A stretch of 64,000 nt of DNA. Source: Isoetes taiwanensis. Lineage: Eukaryota > Streptophyta > Lycopodiopsida > Isoetales > Isoetaceae. How positions within the stretch are numbered: the stretch's first letter is position 1; every line of letters starts with the position of its first letter. The stretch is taken from the NCBI GenBank assembly GCA_021234155.1, contig JAJEKV010000004.1, positions 1,754,519 to 1,818,518 of the forward strand. The letters run 5' to 3'. A program made the translations under genes and the position numbers. A model generated the notes under the pieces. It worked only from the letters and a program-made list of their open reading frames with translations, had not been told where the DNA came from and did no database searches. Positions 1 through 10,912 of the stretch are shown piece after piece.

Positions 1-338
1 CCTCACAAATCTAACAAACTAGAGGTACTCAAATTATGGAAACGAAAACATTGCATAGAATTAGACATATAATATTATACCAATACCAATATTAATACAT
101 GAGGTACAATGTAAACCCAATTATTTACTATAAAACTCATTATACAACAACATTTATCTATAAAAACAAAGTAGTTTCTATTTTAAAAGCACATAGCAGT
201 TTATATTTATACACATCATCATAGCTTATATATATGAGTTCAAGAAAAGATTAGAGTACTAAACAAGACAAGGTAACTCTCAAATATCAAACTACCAAAC
301 AACTTTCTACAATTCTCCAATATGCCTCTCCTTCGCAT

Positions 339-569
339 TCATCCATTCCTTGTAAATAAATGACCAATCAACTTCTTCCATGCTTTTCGGTCATTTAATG
401 CCATAAACATTAACACATTTAAGCTTTTGAAGCTCATTCTACTTCTATCGTCATCTTTAATGCTATTCAATTTTGAGAAACCTCTTTCACATTCCATTAT
501 AGATGCTGGGATCACTACAATCATTTGCCATAACTTCTTCATTTCAGAATATAATTGATTTAAGTCCAA
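339..569 (-). pseudogene. hAT transposase C-terminal dimerisation fragment
   Basis: A 76-residue open segment matches the C-terminal dimerisation region of hAT-superfamily transposases. The diagnostic stretch is ECERGFSKLNSIKDDDRSR followed by SLNVLMFMALN, the usual conserved block near the hAT C terminus. The DNA-binding and catalytic domains are absent as an intact frame. A second minus-strand open segment at 629-1000 lies upstream in the same direction and may be more of the same protein, but I recognise no hAT motif in it. Stops separate the two. In the family this region mediates transposase multimerisation in the nucleus; here it is a relic. Confidence 0.6.
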
Positions 570-2530
570 TTAAACCCACCAAAAAGTCGAGCCTCATGTA
601 AAGACTTCTTAGTCAATATCCATCATTCTTAAAGTGAAATAAATGAACTCAACTCCACATTCTCGACCATATATCCTTTATTAAGAGAGCCAATAAGCAC
701 CTCCATCCATTTATCACATATTTTAGCATGCGCATCATCATCATCAAGATCTACTACATACACAAGAAGAAAATATCTTTGATGCTTCAAACAAATCAAG
801 ATTGCGAATCTTTTATCAAGGCCATCAATTACAAATGATCTTGTCCATATGCACAGGAGCAGTGCCTTGGATTTGAGACAGGTGAATGGGTCTCGAAGTA
901 AGCTGCCGATAGATATTTTATGTTGAACAATAATAAGTCTAATGTGTCCTTCATATGGATCCCATAGGCCTTTTTGGTCTTTATGGACGAAAGAAGACAA
1001 TTCAATTCACTTCAACTAATTTTCACATTTCAGCCCTCGTTTGCACACTTTTGATTCCCATGTCAGATTTGAGAGATTCTAGGCTCGTTGGAAAGCTTAT
1101 TGCATGCTCTTTCTATTGATATCTAGCTTGCATGATGATTGGACTGTTTTGGCAGCAAAAAATCGCCTGACAACTCTGGCCCTTTATTGGCAAAGTTGTT
1201 AGGGTTTGGCTACAATCTTTTTTTGCCATAACTCCCCCGCGATTTGGTCGCAGCTTTAGGCGCATTTGGGCTCGCTTGGAAAGCTCTTGAAGTGCTACTT
1301 CGGTGATGCTTAAATTTGTCAAAAGTTACTCTTTTATGGGGGATTGTTGAGCTCTGAAATCTCGGTCCCTTTTAGTGGAGATGGCAAGAGCAACGCGTAG
1401 TCCTTCTAAGCGCTCCTCTGGTAATCCTAATGGGGTACAACAATGGTGGGAGGGGATATGCTCTAGATTCTCCAAAGATTAGTGTTCGAGATGCCCACAA
1501 ACTCGCTCATGAAGGTGGCCCCTTCTTCTCCTAAGAGTTTGATATCATCAAGGGCGCTTGATCCGAGAGGCGTGAGAGGCAAGCTTCGCAGGTATCTCAA
1601 ACCGGGCATTGCCTCATGCTCTTGCTTCTTCTAGTAGCATATGTGTACCTAGTTCAACGGAGCAAGAGCTTCCCGCTTCTCTCCTCTTCTCAACTTGTTA
1701 TTCCAATCCTATGTCTCATGATTCTAGAGGCAGTGTGATATAGGTGACCCTGGAAAGCTCTTCTGGAAAGTTGGTACTTCCAAAGGCATATATCATACGA
1801 CTGCTTTGTGGCAGCGGATATATTATTACAACTTGATATTCCATCCATCTTTAGTATCAACTTAGACACATTTGCATATGTTTTACTTTGAACGCGGATT
1901 GCTTTTTTTTGTATACATGTATAAAAAGATCAATATCATTTGTAAATATCGTGGCAATTACTCGGGATGCTTCAATTACAACATGTATGATACACAATGC
2001 GTAGCTCAGAATGATCAAGAGATGCTATTCAAGGGAGATATTCCACTAGTATAACTGGTGGGATGTAGAAGCTATAAAGCTAATAATAACACTAAGTCTT
2101 ATTAGCCTTACAACCTATTTCGGTCAATCCCTTCATAGTCTTTAACATTCCATATAGTGGCCTTGAGCTTAGCACAAATGGCCATAAGATCTTTTATCCT
2201 CTCACGAATTTGTGTAATTGATGTAGTCATGTATAACTCATAGTACCATTCAAGGTAATTCGTCATATATTATTCCATCATATAAGCTTCATGACATAAC
2301 ATCTCAATACTATATCATTGTACCATTCCATTATTCTTACTTAATATGTATGCCTAACATATATTTAAATATTATGCCACCTCCTCAACTCTAAAGTTTT
2401 TGAAAATGTCTTATAGTAGTAGGTTAATCAATGCACTCAAATATTTGCAATGGGCAATCTGGTTGTGTATCTTAGAAACATTACCACTTAAAAAAGTGAC
2501 ATGTTGTTTAAGTTACGACTATTACTCCTA
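570..2530. other. Gene-poor AT-rich stretch
   Basis: No gene recognised. Minus-strand open segments lie at 629-1000 and 1113-1322, and a plus-strand one at 1872-2054. None shows a motif I can name. The segment at 1113-1322 looks like decayed transposon leader sequence rather than a gene, but that is an impression only. Confidence 0.4.
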
Positions 2531-2690
2531 AAAGTGTGCACAGAAGGGCGGATGGAGTGGACAACCCAAGACAATGTTATATTCTAGCCAGCCCATTTTT
2601 CTAACTCGTGGTGTTGTTATCTTAAGGCTAGACCGCTAGTCAACCCCATGGAGTCCGAAAGCAAGGATAAGATTATCCGTTTGTGTTTTG
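2531..2690 (+). repeat. Diverged relic of the 25.9-kb LTR family
   Basis: The stretch from GGGCGGATGGAGTGG through AGCC..CCC to GTCCGAAAG runs in the same order as the near-3' part of the LTR at 26965-27085. Divergence is high, so this is a tentative family assignment. Neither LTR terminus is visible here. Confidence 0.3.
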
Positions 2691-2699
2691 TTGACATTG

Positions 2700-5290
2700 A
2701 CAGTTTGATGATGGTGGTATCACCCTTTGAGATGGATATAAATGTATTTATTGTATTACATTTGGCGCTTATATAGGTGGACTCGAGAAGGAATGGCTAA
2801 TGGCACCTTCGCGTGCCTTCGCTTGATCCATCACAACCGGTTCGAAGCTAGACAGAGGGGCCATTTTTGCAATTGTACGTTGGGGATCTCCTGCACTTAT
2901 ACAATAGGGGCATCTATAGTTGTAAGGGACGTCCACAACAAAATGTTCAAAGCCTTATTTCAAAAATAAGATGCCTTGATTTCGAAGCAAGCAACAATCT
3001 CTCCATTGCAAACCAAATAACTACACTCCAATATAGGCTCTCCGACCCTAATAAATCAATGGAACAGAACAAAGGATCAGAACAAGAATATGCACAACAT
3101 TTGCCATTGACACTCCAATAGCCATATAAGCCAAAACCATTAAAATTCGTTCCCAAAAATGCTTCACATGAACTGTCACAAGAAGAAAAGACATGTTGAT
3201 TCTCTAGTTTGAGCTCTTCATTCAGAGAACTTTGAGTGCATCTATCTTGGAGAAAATCCTTATAGAAGAAAGCATTTATGCATTATTTTGGGGAGGGGGG
3301 GGTAAAGTGAAACTTCACTATTACGTGGAAAGGTTTAACTCCAAAGTTCAACATATCAACATAAGGCACAACCATATCTTCTTAATGGGTCTCTATGACG
3401 GTATATGTTCTGTTTGAATAAGAATGAGCTCTTATCATTTACATGTGGCCTGATAGGTGGAGTAACATACCATGTGAAGTTCACATATATTCGCTACGTC
3501 CTGAGGGGGTAGTTGAAGATGAAGCATATGCTATACTTCAAAACGAGTTCTACAATGACATAGGAGCACAGAACTCTACTCTGGTTTGGGAATTGGATTT
3601 GTCTAGCTTCATAGACAAACCACTAGCAGACTCCAACAAACAAAGATACATCGATGCTATTCAACATCACAGCGGGGTGGCTACAATACATTTCACTTCC
3701 ATAAATTTCATAGATGAACATTGTATATTTGTCCAATAGACCTATTTGGTCTTCATGGATGCTAAAATATCATTCATTCAAAAATCGGCCAAGGCACTTG
3801 CAATTCTAAATCTGGAATAACAATTGTATTCGTATTCTGGACCAAAAACCTAACTCCCAATTACCCCAATTCTTTTAACGCACCAATAAACAAAACTAGA
3901 AACTTCACAACCAAAATACATGTCTAATGTTTGGAATTCGACCAAAAACCCCGAAGTTGTAATGACTTTATAGTGAGAAGGAGAAGAGAAAGAGAAAGAG
4001 GAAGACGAAGAAGAAGAAGAAATTTTTACACCATGCCACTTGGCAACATGCCTTAGGACATATGATGCACACACCACTACATTGCTAAGTTGTAGGGTAT
4101 TCCTCTTACATTATCCATAGTCGTATTGCCACAAATTATTAAATATCAAACTCAATTGAGTAAAGCTAATTAACTAGCCTCGATTAGGATGTGTCCTAGG
4201 ATAGAACTACACTCTCTTTTGGATGCATTGCCTCCTCTCTCCCTCCCCCTTTTGTAAAATGAAAATATAAAAATAATTAAAATAAGCAGGAAAAAAAACT
4301 ATATATGATTAATTGCACCCAACAGAAGACATACCATGTGCATTTATTTTTCATTGCTGCAAGAAGGGACCCGAAGTCTGGCATTCATTTTATTGCTACT
4401 TGACAATGAAGCCTTACAAATTGATTCCCACACCCAATGGTCTAGTATTCATTTTATTGCCACTTGGGATTGAACCCTACACATTTATTCTCACACCTTT
4501 TGATATACATATAGAGGCCAATTGGATTTTTTTTTTTTATCACTTCTAGCTTTTGAAGTTATTGAACGACATTGAAATGCTTGCTTTTATATAATGGAGA
4601 CTTATATTGATGATGCACCCAGAAGTAGCTCATAGCAAATGCAAAATTCAGTGAATTGAGTTTACATATATTATAATCCATGCAACAATGATACAATGGC
4701 ATTGCTAATTATCACGAGTAACATGATGCATTGGTGTAGGGCATCTAATGCTATTTTTGGAAGCGAGATGTGCAAAAAGTGCATGTCTCTTTAATGAGAA
4801 GGAGAATGGGAACTATAGTTTGTGAAAACAACCTTTGTTGTCATTCCTGACATACATTCTACAACATCACCTTTCATTATTAAAATGAAAAGTCGGCCCT
4901 TTACCATGAACCAAGGGAAAGGATGGTCATAATGCAACTAAATTGTGTCAGCTATCATACAACCCCATCAATGGCCAATATATGTTGCCAAGACGTTGTC
5001 TATAGGGTCCATGGTCTGTAATGCACCAGCCGCCCAAACGGACGGTTTGCTCCCAAGAACTGGGGGCATGTTGTCTCAATCACCTAGTAGTTGCAATTGG
5101 CAAAAGCAGCTTTAGGAGGGCCCAGAATAAAGGCCTTTTGGACTCAACTTATTGTCCTGGGATTTGCTTATTTCATTGTGGTCATCCCCTCCATACCCTG
5201 GTCAGAGAGAATGAGTTTATTCTAGGTTTTGACGACCTAAGGCAAGAAAAAGTTAAATGCAAACATTTAGGCTTTTGTGGGGTTTAGGGT
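2700..5290. other. No recognisable gene
   Basis: An uninterrupted plus-strand frame of 98 codons at 3443-3739 (acidic, Trp-rich start MWPDRWSNIP) and others at 4313-4549 and 5021-5287 are the longest open segments. I recognise no family in any of them. A short GAA-rich microsatellite lies near 3975-4022. Coding status is unproven. Confidence 0.35.
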
Positions 5291-5291
5291 T

Positions 5292-5413
5292 TAGGTCAAG
5301 TAATATCTGAACGAGGTTTCTGTGCAATCTCCAAGTGTGAAGCAATGGTGGGACTGTTTAAGTCAAGGAATCTCTGAACGAGGTTTATATGCAATCTCCA
5401 AGTGTGAAGCAAT
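5292..5413 (+). repeat. 55-bp direct repeat, two copies
   Basis: Copies at 5292-5346 and 5359-5413 share the core TCTGAACGAGGTTT and the end CAATCTCCAAGTGTGAAGCA. A few substitutions separate them. No function is apparent. Confidence 0.75.
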
Positions 5414-6235
5414 GTCCCAAGCATGCCACCAAGAATCCCAAGATCTCTAAAAAGTGTGAAAAGCTGGGAACAACATGTGGAGGGGCGGCAAGGAAAGAAA
5501 CCTCATCATGTGTCAAATGTGGAGGGGATGCTTTTAAGTGTGGACACACAACTTTGTTGTGCTTTTGATCATGCTAGACCATGGATCAACAAGGACCAAA
5601 ACTCAAAACGGGAAAGAAGGGAAAAAAAAAAAACCTGGATTTTTTTCTCAAGGTCTGCCACCACCATGCAGCCGCACAAATGGAGCCACAGGAGTGGAAG
5701 GCTGGCGGCAGAAGATGCAGCATTCTGGTATAAATTGTATTATAGTGCATTATCATATATAGAAAAGTGAGAGGGAACAGAAAGAAAGCTAAAGGAGCAC
5801 ATCATTGTACCAGCTAAGGGTGCAACTTGCAACTTACTGCAGAGGTAAGACGGCAATTCCAGCACTAATAGTTCCGGTCATATGGGATGGATGGTGATCC
5901 TTGGTTCTTTACAGATTTGCTAGATCTCCGAGAAGACAGGACGTTCCTTTATTCACCAACTTTAACATGTAGACAGGAGGGAAGGATCACTTGCCTGATC
6001 TTTGATGTCTAGTTTGCAGTTCTGGTCTGTCCAATATGGTCCCCTTCAATGCCTGTAAGTCCTGCAAAATGGGGTGGTAAAATAAAAATCAGAAGACCTT
6101 GTGCAGCTGTAGATTCTCTGACAGGTGTCCCTACCTTCTCAGTTCCTTTTTACTGCTCCCTGTGCCTGATAATTTTAAACCACAGACATCACTACCTAGC
6201 TGCTTGAGCTGCACTACTCCCATGATCTGGCCTGC

Positions 6236-6244
6236 TATATAAGG
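6236..6244 (+). promoter_or_regulatory. TATA box of the dioxygenase gene
   Basis: TATATAAGG lies about 650 bp upstream of the dioxygenase start codon and about 150 bp upstream of the donor of an apparent 5'UTR intron. Transcription would be expected to begin about 30 bp downstream, near 6270. This is inferred from motif and position only. Confidence 0.5.
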
Positions 6245-6383
6245 ACCTTTCAGTATCTCATGTAGTCATTCAGTCATTCTGAGCCGGCTCTCAAGAAGAA
6301 CACTTAAACTGTTCTTTTTCCCTTTCCTTCTTCCAACCAAGGAAGCAGCACACAGTTTTGTGTTTCAGCAACACCATTGTTAT

Positions 6384-6873
6384 GTGAGTGAACCTGGCCA
6401 ATTTCATGCTTCAGTCTGCTCTTTCTTCTTGCGTGAGAATGCTCCAAATCTGCATTGCAATTTTGCTCTGTTTTTTTCTCTCCTTTTTCTTTTCTGTTCT
6501 TTCATAGCACTTTGATATGCAGGTTCATGTTTTTGATGCCTTTTTGAACTTTCAATACTATAGAGCACCATACAAACTGCTCATTGCTAGGCATATATCC
6601 AGTATTATATTTCTGCCCTTGTATTGAATTCCAGTACACAATTATATTCATCAGGATGTGTCTCTCTCATGATTTTCTAATTCCATACACCCATACAATC
6701 CCAATGCAGGTCCTAGAACTCTAAATCTACTTTGAAATCAGTTATTCGCTTGGATTGTGTCTCTCAAGTCTGTGTTGCACTTTTTAATCTCTTCTTTTTG
6801 GGCTGATAGACATACATACTTTTCTACTGGACCATCAAATTTTACTGACCATAGCGTTTTGAAATGCCTGCAG
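6384..6873 (+). other. 5'UTR intron of the dioxygenase gene
   Basis: A consensus donor GTGAGTG at 6384 and an acceptor ending TGCAG at 6873 bracket a T-rich 490-bp segment. The ATG follows 12 bp after the acceptor. The placement is typical of plant leader introns, which can raise expression. The splice sites are predicted by eye. Confidence 0.5.
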
Positions 6874-6885
6874 AGTTGAGCAACT

Positions 6886-8154
6886 ATGGTGATAGCAGAC
6901 GCAACCCCTTTGTTCGCAGAACAAAATGAGATAAAGGAACTGCAGCAACCATTCCATGAAGATATACCACTGATAGACCTGGCACCCTTTTTTGAGGATG
7001 AATCAGTGGAAGGGGTGTTGGAAAAAAGAGAGCAGCTTATAAAAAAGATTTCAGAAGCATGCCAAGACTGGGGATTTTTCCAGGTGATAAATCATGGCCT
7101 GAATCCAGCCCTCATAGAACGTTCTCTACAGATGCAAAAGGAATTTTTTGCTCGTCCATTTGAAGAAAAAATGACTGTGGTACCTGCTCCTGGAACCGCT
7201 CCTGTTCCAACAGGCTACTGCCATGACAGCGGACTTGATGGAGTCCTTGAAAAGAAAGAACATTTGTTTTTCTTTGCCGACGACCAGTCTAATAGCAGCA
7301 CTGCAGATGGTTACTCTCGCTTCAATTGCTGGCCTGAGAAACCAGAGGATTTCAGGTATGCAATAAGGTGGCAAATTGAAAGCTTTTTTTTTTTATGTAC
7401 ATCTACATCTGTATCTATGATAAAGAAAATTAAAAAGGAAAAAATGAAGAGAAACTTATGTATGTCTGGTTTCTGCAGGGCTGTCATAAAAGACCAGCTG
7501 ATAGTTGAAGCGCAAAAGACTGCAGCATTTCTTCTAAGCTTAATTTCCACAAGCTTGGGGTTACCAGCAAATTATTTGTACGAACGCTACCAGGATAAAT
7601 TAAATGCTCTGATACTGCTTTTTACTACCCACCATCTCCAAAAACAGACACGCTGGGATTGGCAAAGCATCAAGATGGCAATGTGCTGAGTGTTGTGGCT
7701 CAAAAAATGGAGTAGAAGGTCTGCAAGTTCTCAGACATGGAGAATGGTGACAATAAAACCCATCAAAGATGGCCTGGTAGTGAATGTAGGAGACATTGTT
7801 CAGGTATATTTTGATGATCCTCTAATCTTGAAATATATACTAAATTTTTATACATTGCCATGACCTAATTCTTTATTCTGTTTCTTTCCAGGTATGGAGC
7901 AATAATAAGTACCGGAGTGTGATGCACAGAGTGATCAACAACAAAACCGAAACGAGATACTCCTTTGCATTCTCTTGTGTTCCTGGAACAAAAACAAGGT
8001 TGCTCCACTTCCTCAGTTCACCACAGATATTAATCAAAGCCCGAGGTACCGACCTTTCGAGTACGGCGAGTATATGCGCTATAGATTTGAGAACAAGCAG
8101 CTGGCGTCGAAGAATGTGGAGGAAATTACCATCGAGCACTATTCTATTGCCTGA
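6886..8154 (+). pseudogene. 2-oxoglutarate/Fe(II)-dependent dioxygenase (DOXC class), four frame breaks
   Basis: Soluble enzyme of the plant DOXC family, which uses Fe(II), O2 and 2-oxoglutarate to oxidise small molecules such as hormones and phenolics; the substrate cannot be told. Exon 1 (6886-7355) holds the N-terminal domain with IPLIDLAPFF and DWGFFQVINHG. Exon 2 (7479-7803) holds YYPPSP and the first iron ligands HQD. Exon 3 (7892-8154) holds the distal iron His in MHRVINN and the 2-oxoglutarate-binding RxS in TRYSFAF. Introns 7356-7478 and 7804-7891 have GT/AG ends. All catalytic residues are present, but the frame breaks near 7620, 7705, 7745 and 7997, each at or beside a short run of identical bases. 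It is either a young pseudogene or an intact gene with assembly indels. Length without the breaks (about 350 residues) is normal for the family. Confidence 0.85.
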
Positions 8155-8244
8155 ATTTGAATCTGTATATCCGATTCCCTGCAGAATCTGGAATCCAGAA
8201 TCTCCAGGTTCTATTCCAACTGTAAATAGTAGCGCTATGGCTGT

Positions 8245-8250
8245 AATAAA
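8245..8250 (+). promoter_or_regulatory. Candidate poly(A) signal
   Basis: AATAAA lies 91 bp after the dioxygenase stop codon, in AT-rich sequence, a plausible position for 3' end formation. Confidence 0.4.
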
Positions 8251-8388
8251 TGTAAATACTCTTCCCCGTAAATTCTTTATACTGATCTCAATCCATGTAT
8301 AAAATACTTTTATCAATCAACATATGTTTCCTAAAAGATATGTGTACAACTTGGTGTATTTCTTGTTGCTTAGTGTGAATGAATGAAC

Positions 8389-8447
8389 CCTGGCTCCCTC
8401 AACTCTTTGTACTCAACTAGCATACATCCTGGCTCCCTCAACTCTTT
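8389..8447 (+). repeat. 20-bp direct repeat
   Basis: CCTGGCTCCCTCAACTCTTT occurs at 8389-8408 and again at 8428-8447 without change. It lies just downstream of the dioxygenase gene. Confidence 0.8.
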
Positions 8448-8688
8448 CAACCGGTTGCTCTTGTTCTTCGTAGCAGAAATAGTTTACAGCAAATAAATAA
8501 ATTGAAATTCCAGTTTTTTCGTCATTGACACTTGTGAATGTTGTTCTCAATGACATTTGCTAATGTGTCTGACTGAGACTTGTGAATGTTGTTCTCACAA
8601 TGTTTGACTTGCACCTTCAAGTCTGATGTGAATCTATATGATTTTGAATTTTATTCAATTGTCTCTCAATTGAGCAGTTTATTACTCC

Positions 8689-9170
8689 TTTTCTTAAAGG
8701 ATGGGAAAAAGATACATGAAAGGCATCATACACGTGCTAGAAAAAGCTGGACATCTATATATGGACAAACAAGGACACTCGTGTGGGCTACATGATATCA
8801 ATGTTTGGAATCCCGAGTGAGTCTAACTAGCAAATTTGCCATTGTAGATTACTATCAATAGGATTTTGCATACAAGAGAATCATATTTGCCGATTTTGCC
8901 TGTGTTTTAGAGGTAAATTCTAATTTTCTTACTAGATTTTTTGTTGGCATACAAACATCAAAACCAAATTTTTGCATCTCAACACAAATTTTAGGAGCTA
9001 AACCCCCTCGCTTTTAGAACCTCAGATAATATGCTGGAGTTTTACTCCCTTCTTCTATTATAAGAATAACATTATCGTTCTCAAATATGGAACCCCAAAA
9101 GGAATTTGGTTTTCTTTTCGTCCACGTGGACTTAAACTTAGCAAAAATGGGGTCTAGCTTTATGAGAAAA
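8689..9170 (+). repeat. Diverged relative of the 15.6-kb repeat unit
   Basis: Short blocks such as GAAAAAG..CATGAAAGG, ACATCTATATATGGACAAAC and the ACTCCCTTCTTCTAT..ATAAGAA segment recur in the same order in the units starting at 15632 and 16720. This appears to be an older, partly rearranged member of that repeat. Confidence 0.4.
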
Positions 9171-9185
9171 CTGTTGTACCTATTT

Positions 9186-9440
9186 TAATGATAGCCTAGT
9201 GGTTAGACCTTTCATTTGCAAAACCCACCGAATACCCTGGTGATTAGACCTTTCGTCCGCAAATCCAATCCTTTAGACTTTCATCCGCAAATCCCACCGG
9301 ATAGCCTAGTGGTTAGACCTTTCGTCCACAAATCCAATGGGTTATCACTGGGTGGTTAGACCTTTGGTTTGGCTTTCATTTGCAAATTCCACTGGTTGTC
9401 GCGGGTGGATAGGCCTTTGGTTCGACTTTCATTCACAAAT
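9186..9440 (+). repeat. Imperfect tandem tRNA-like repeats
   Basis: A degenerate unit of about 37-55 bp recurs five or six times, each carrying GGTTAGACCTTT followed by CGTCCRCAAATCC. The best units begin TAGCCTAGTGG (9192-9202 and 9302-9312), which fits the RNA polymerase III A-box consensus TRGCNNAGTGG. No unit folds into a full tRNA and no convincing B box follows, so this looks like amplified SINE-head sequence. Confidence 0.5.
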
Positions 9441-9507
9441 TCTACCGGGGCTACCATTATCGGACATAGTGGGCCGCTGCAAGTCGCAAAGATGCGGTGT
9501 CCTTGGT

Positions 9508-9572
9508 GTCGAATTCGAGGCATATTTGTTCTAGGACTAATATGATACCACTAGACCAAACGCCTAGACCCA
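9508..9572 (-). repeat. SINE-like head with Pol III A and B boxes
   Basis: Read on the minus strand, TGGTCTAGTGG (9558-9548) matches the Pol III A box and CTCGAATTCG (9519-9510) resembles a B box. The spacing of about 28 bases is plausible. TGGTCTAGTGGTAT is a frequent start in plant tRNA-derived SINEs. The tail is not identified. Confidence 0.4.
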
Positions 9573-9775
9573 TGTAAGGCGATTATGGGCAAAACCCAAT
9601 AAGCAATGTTAACTGGGGTTGGGGGGGGGTGGGTTTGAAACTTTTCTATGTTATGAATACAATGTTTTTAAAACCACTCGCTTTTTTTGTCCCTATAGCA
9701 TTCACTTACAATTGATTTAAAAGATATTTTGTGAGGAGTTCTATTGAAAAGTGTGTAGTTTTTTTTTTCCATTTC

Positions 9776-9888
9776 TTTTTTGGGTTGCCCCTAGGGGGGC
9801 AAACCCTTGTTTATGTGGGTTTTTGGCATATCCTAGGTATATGCTAGAATATCCCTAGGATATGCTGGTGACTGCTCCAAACCTCCTA
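9776..9888 (+). repeat. Hairpin repeat 'GGGTTGCCCCTAGG', copy 1
   Basis: Begins TTTTTTGGGTTGCCCC and folds as GGGTT-GCCCC / GGGGC-AAACCC. A second inverted pair follows: GCATATCCTAGG and CCTAGGATATGC, 12 of 12 complementary. It ends near CTGCTCCAAACC. Copies occur near 10354, 16180, 17995, 23070 and (minus strand) 57040. No protein is encoded. The family could be a non-autonomous transposon end. Confidence 0.7.
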
Positions 9889-10353
9889 TTTCCCTCGTGA
9901 AACTCTACGTAACTCCACATCTCATTTCTTGAAGCCAACCGTAATGAAGGAAGGCAGGATTCAAGGCTCAATCCGATGAAGAATAAGAACACATTTTGAT
10001 TCGAAAATGGTTGGTTAAGAACCGACCGCTTTAGTTAAGAACCGAATTCGATATAAGCCGAAACGATGATGTTGTATTGTGAAAGGGTTTTAGTATGCAG
10101 GAACCCTGGGATTTATCCGGGTGATATTCATATTTTTCGTGCTACATGGTATCCAGAGTTGCAAAACATACTTGCAGATGGCAAGTATGTTATCTTGTTT
10201 CCAACAAAAGGGCCATGTTCAATTGTTGATGATTGCAGGTGGGGATTTGATGGCTAATTTGTAATGGATATGCATGGATCAAGAGGTATGTTTTGGTGCT
10301 TGCAATTACCTTTTCAAATGAACCAAATTGATACTAATATTAGGCTCACCATA
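9797..10353 (+). repeat. 557-bp tandem unit, copy 1
   Basis: Starts GGGCAAACCCTTGTTTATG and ends GGCTCACCAT, directly followed by copy 2 (10354-10912). Both contain the hairpin repeat, about 190 bp of linker and an RNA-dependent RNA polymerase exon. The copies are head to tail and differ by scattered substitutions and short indels. Confidence 0.85.
10066..10285 (+). pseudogene. RNA-dependent RNA polymerase exon fragment, copy 1
   Basis: Encodes the segment leading into the catalytic loop of plant RDRs, which make double-stranded RNA in silencing. VLVCRNPGIYPGDIHIFRA and KYVILFPTKGP are clear RDR signatures. Small deletions near 10230-10254 destroy the catalytic loop, leaving GFDG then a stop. 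A good splice donor (GAG|GTATG) follows at 10286. It is more decayed than copy 2. The remaining RDR domains are absent. Confidence 0.75.
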
Positions 10354-10912
10354 GGGCAAACCCTTGTTTATGGAGTTTTTGGCATATCCTAGGTATATGC
10401 TAGAATATCCCTAGGATATGCCGGTGATCGCTCCAAACCTCCTATTTCCCTCAGAAACTCCTGGCCGTAACTCCACATCTCATTTCTTGAAGCCAACCGT
10501 AATGGAAGGAAGGCGTGGATCGCTTCAATCCGATGAAGAATAAGAACACATTTTGATTCAAAATGGTTGGTTAAGAACCGAACCGCTTTAGTTAAGAACC
10601 GACCTGGTATAAGCTGGAAACGATGATGTTGTATTGTGAAAGGGTTTTAGTATGCAGGAACCCTGCGATTCATCCGGGTGATATTCATATTTTTCGTGCT
10701 ACATGGTATCCAGAGTTGCAAAACATACTTGCAGATGGCAAGTATGTTATCTTGTTTCCAACAAAAGGGCCACGTTCAATTGTTGATGAGATTGCAGGTG
10801 GGGATTTGGATGGCGACTTGTAATGGATATGCATGGATCAAGAGGTATGTTTTGGTGCTTGCAATTACCTTTTCAAATGAACCAAATTGATACTAATATT
10901 AGGGCTCACCAT
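10354..10912 (+). repeat. 557-bp tandem unit, copy 2
   Basis: Second copy of the unit starting at 9797, with the same order of hairpin repeat, linker and RDR exon. Its hairpin repeat keeps only the GGGCAAACCC half of the first stem but retains the GCATATCCTAGG / CCTAGGATATGC pair. Confidence 0.85.
10623..10844 (+). pseudogene. RNA-dependent RNA polymerase exon fragment, copy 2
   Basis: Better preserved RDR exon with VLVCRNPAIHPGDIHIFRA, then KGPRSIVDEIAGGDLDGD. The DLDGD catalytic motif (three metal-binding Asp) is intact. The context KGPRS..DEIAGGD fits the RDR3/4/5 (gamma) clade better than RDR1/2/6, although that clade usually has DFDGD. The frame then meets TAA where the family has Tyr (GDxYW), followed by WICMDQE and a donor at 10845. 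The same TAA is in copy 1, so the stop predates the duplication. No upstream or downstream RDR exons are visible. Not functional as RDR. Confidence 0.8.

Noticed and set aside
10147-10160. Possible primer-binding site TGGTATCCAGAG
   Set aside because: It has an extra C and lies inside the conserved RDR exon, repeated at 10704; no LTR end precedes it.
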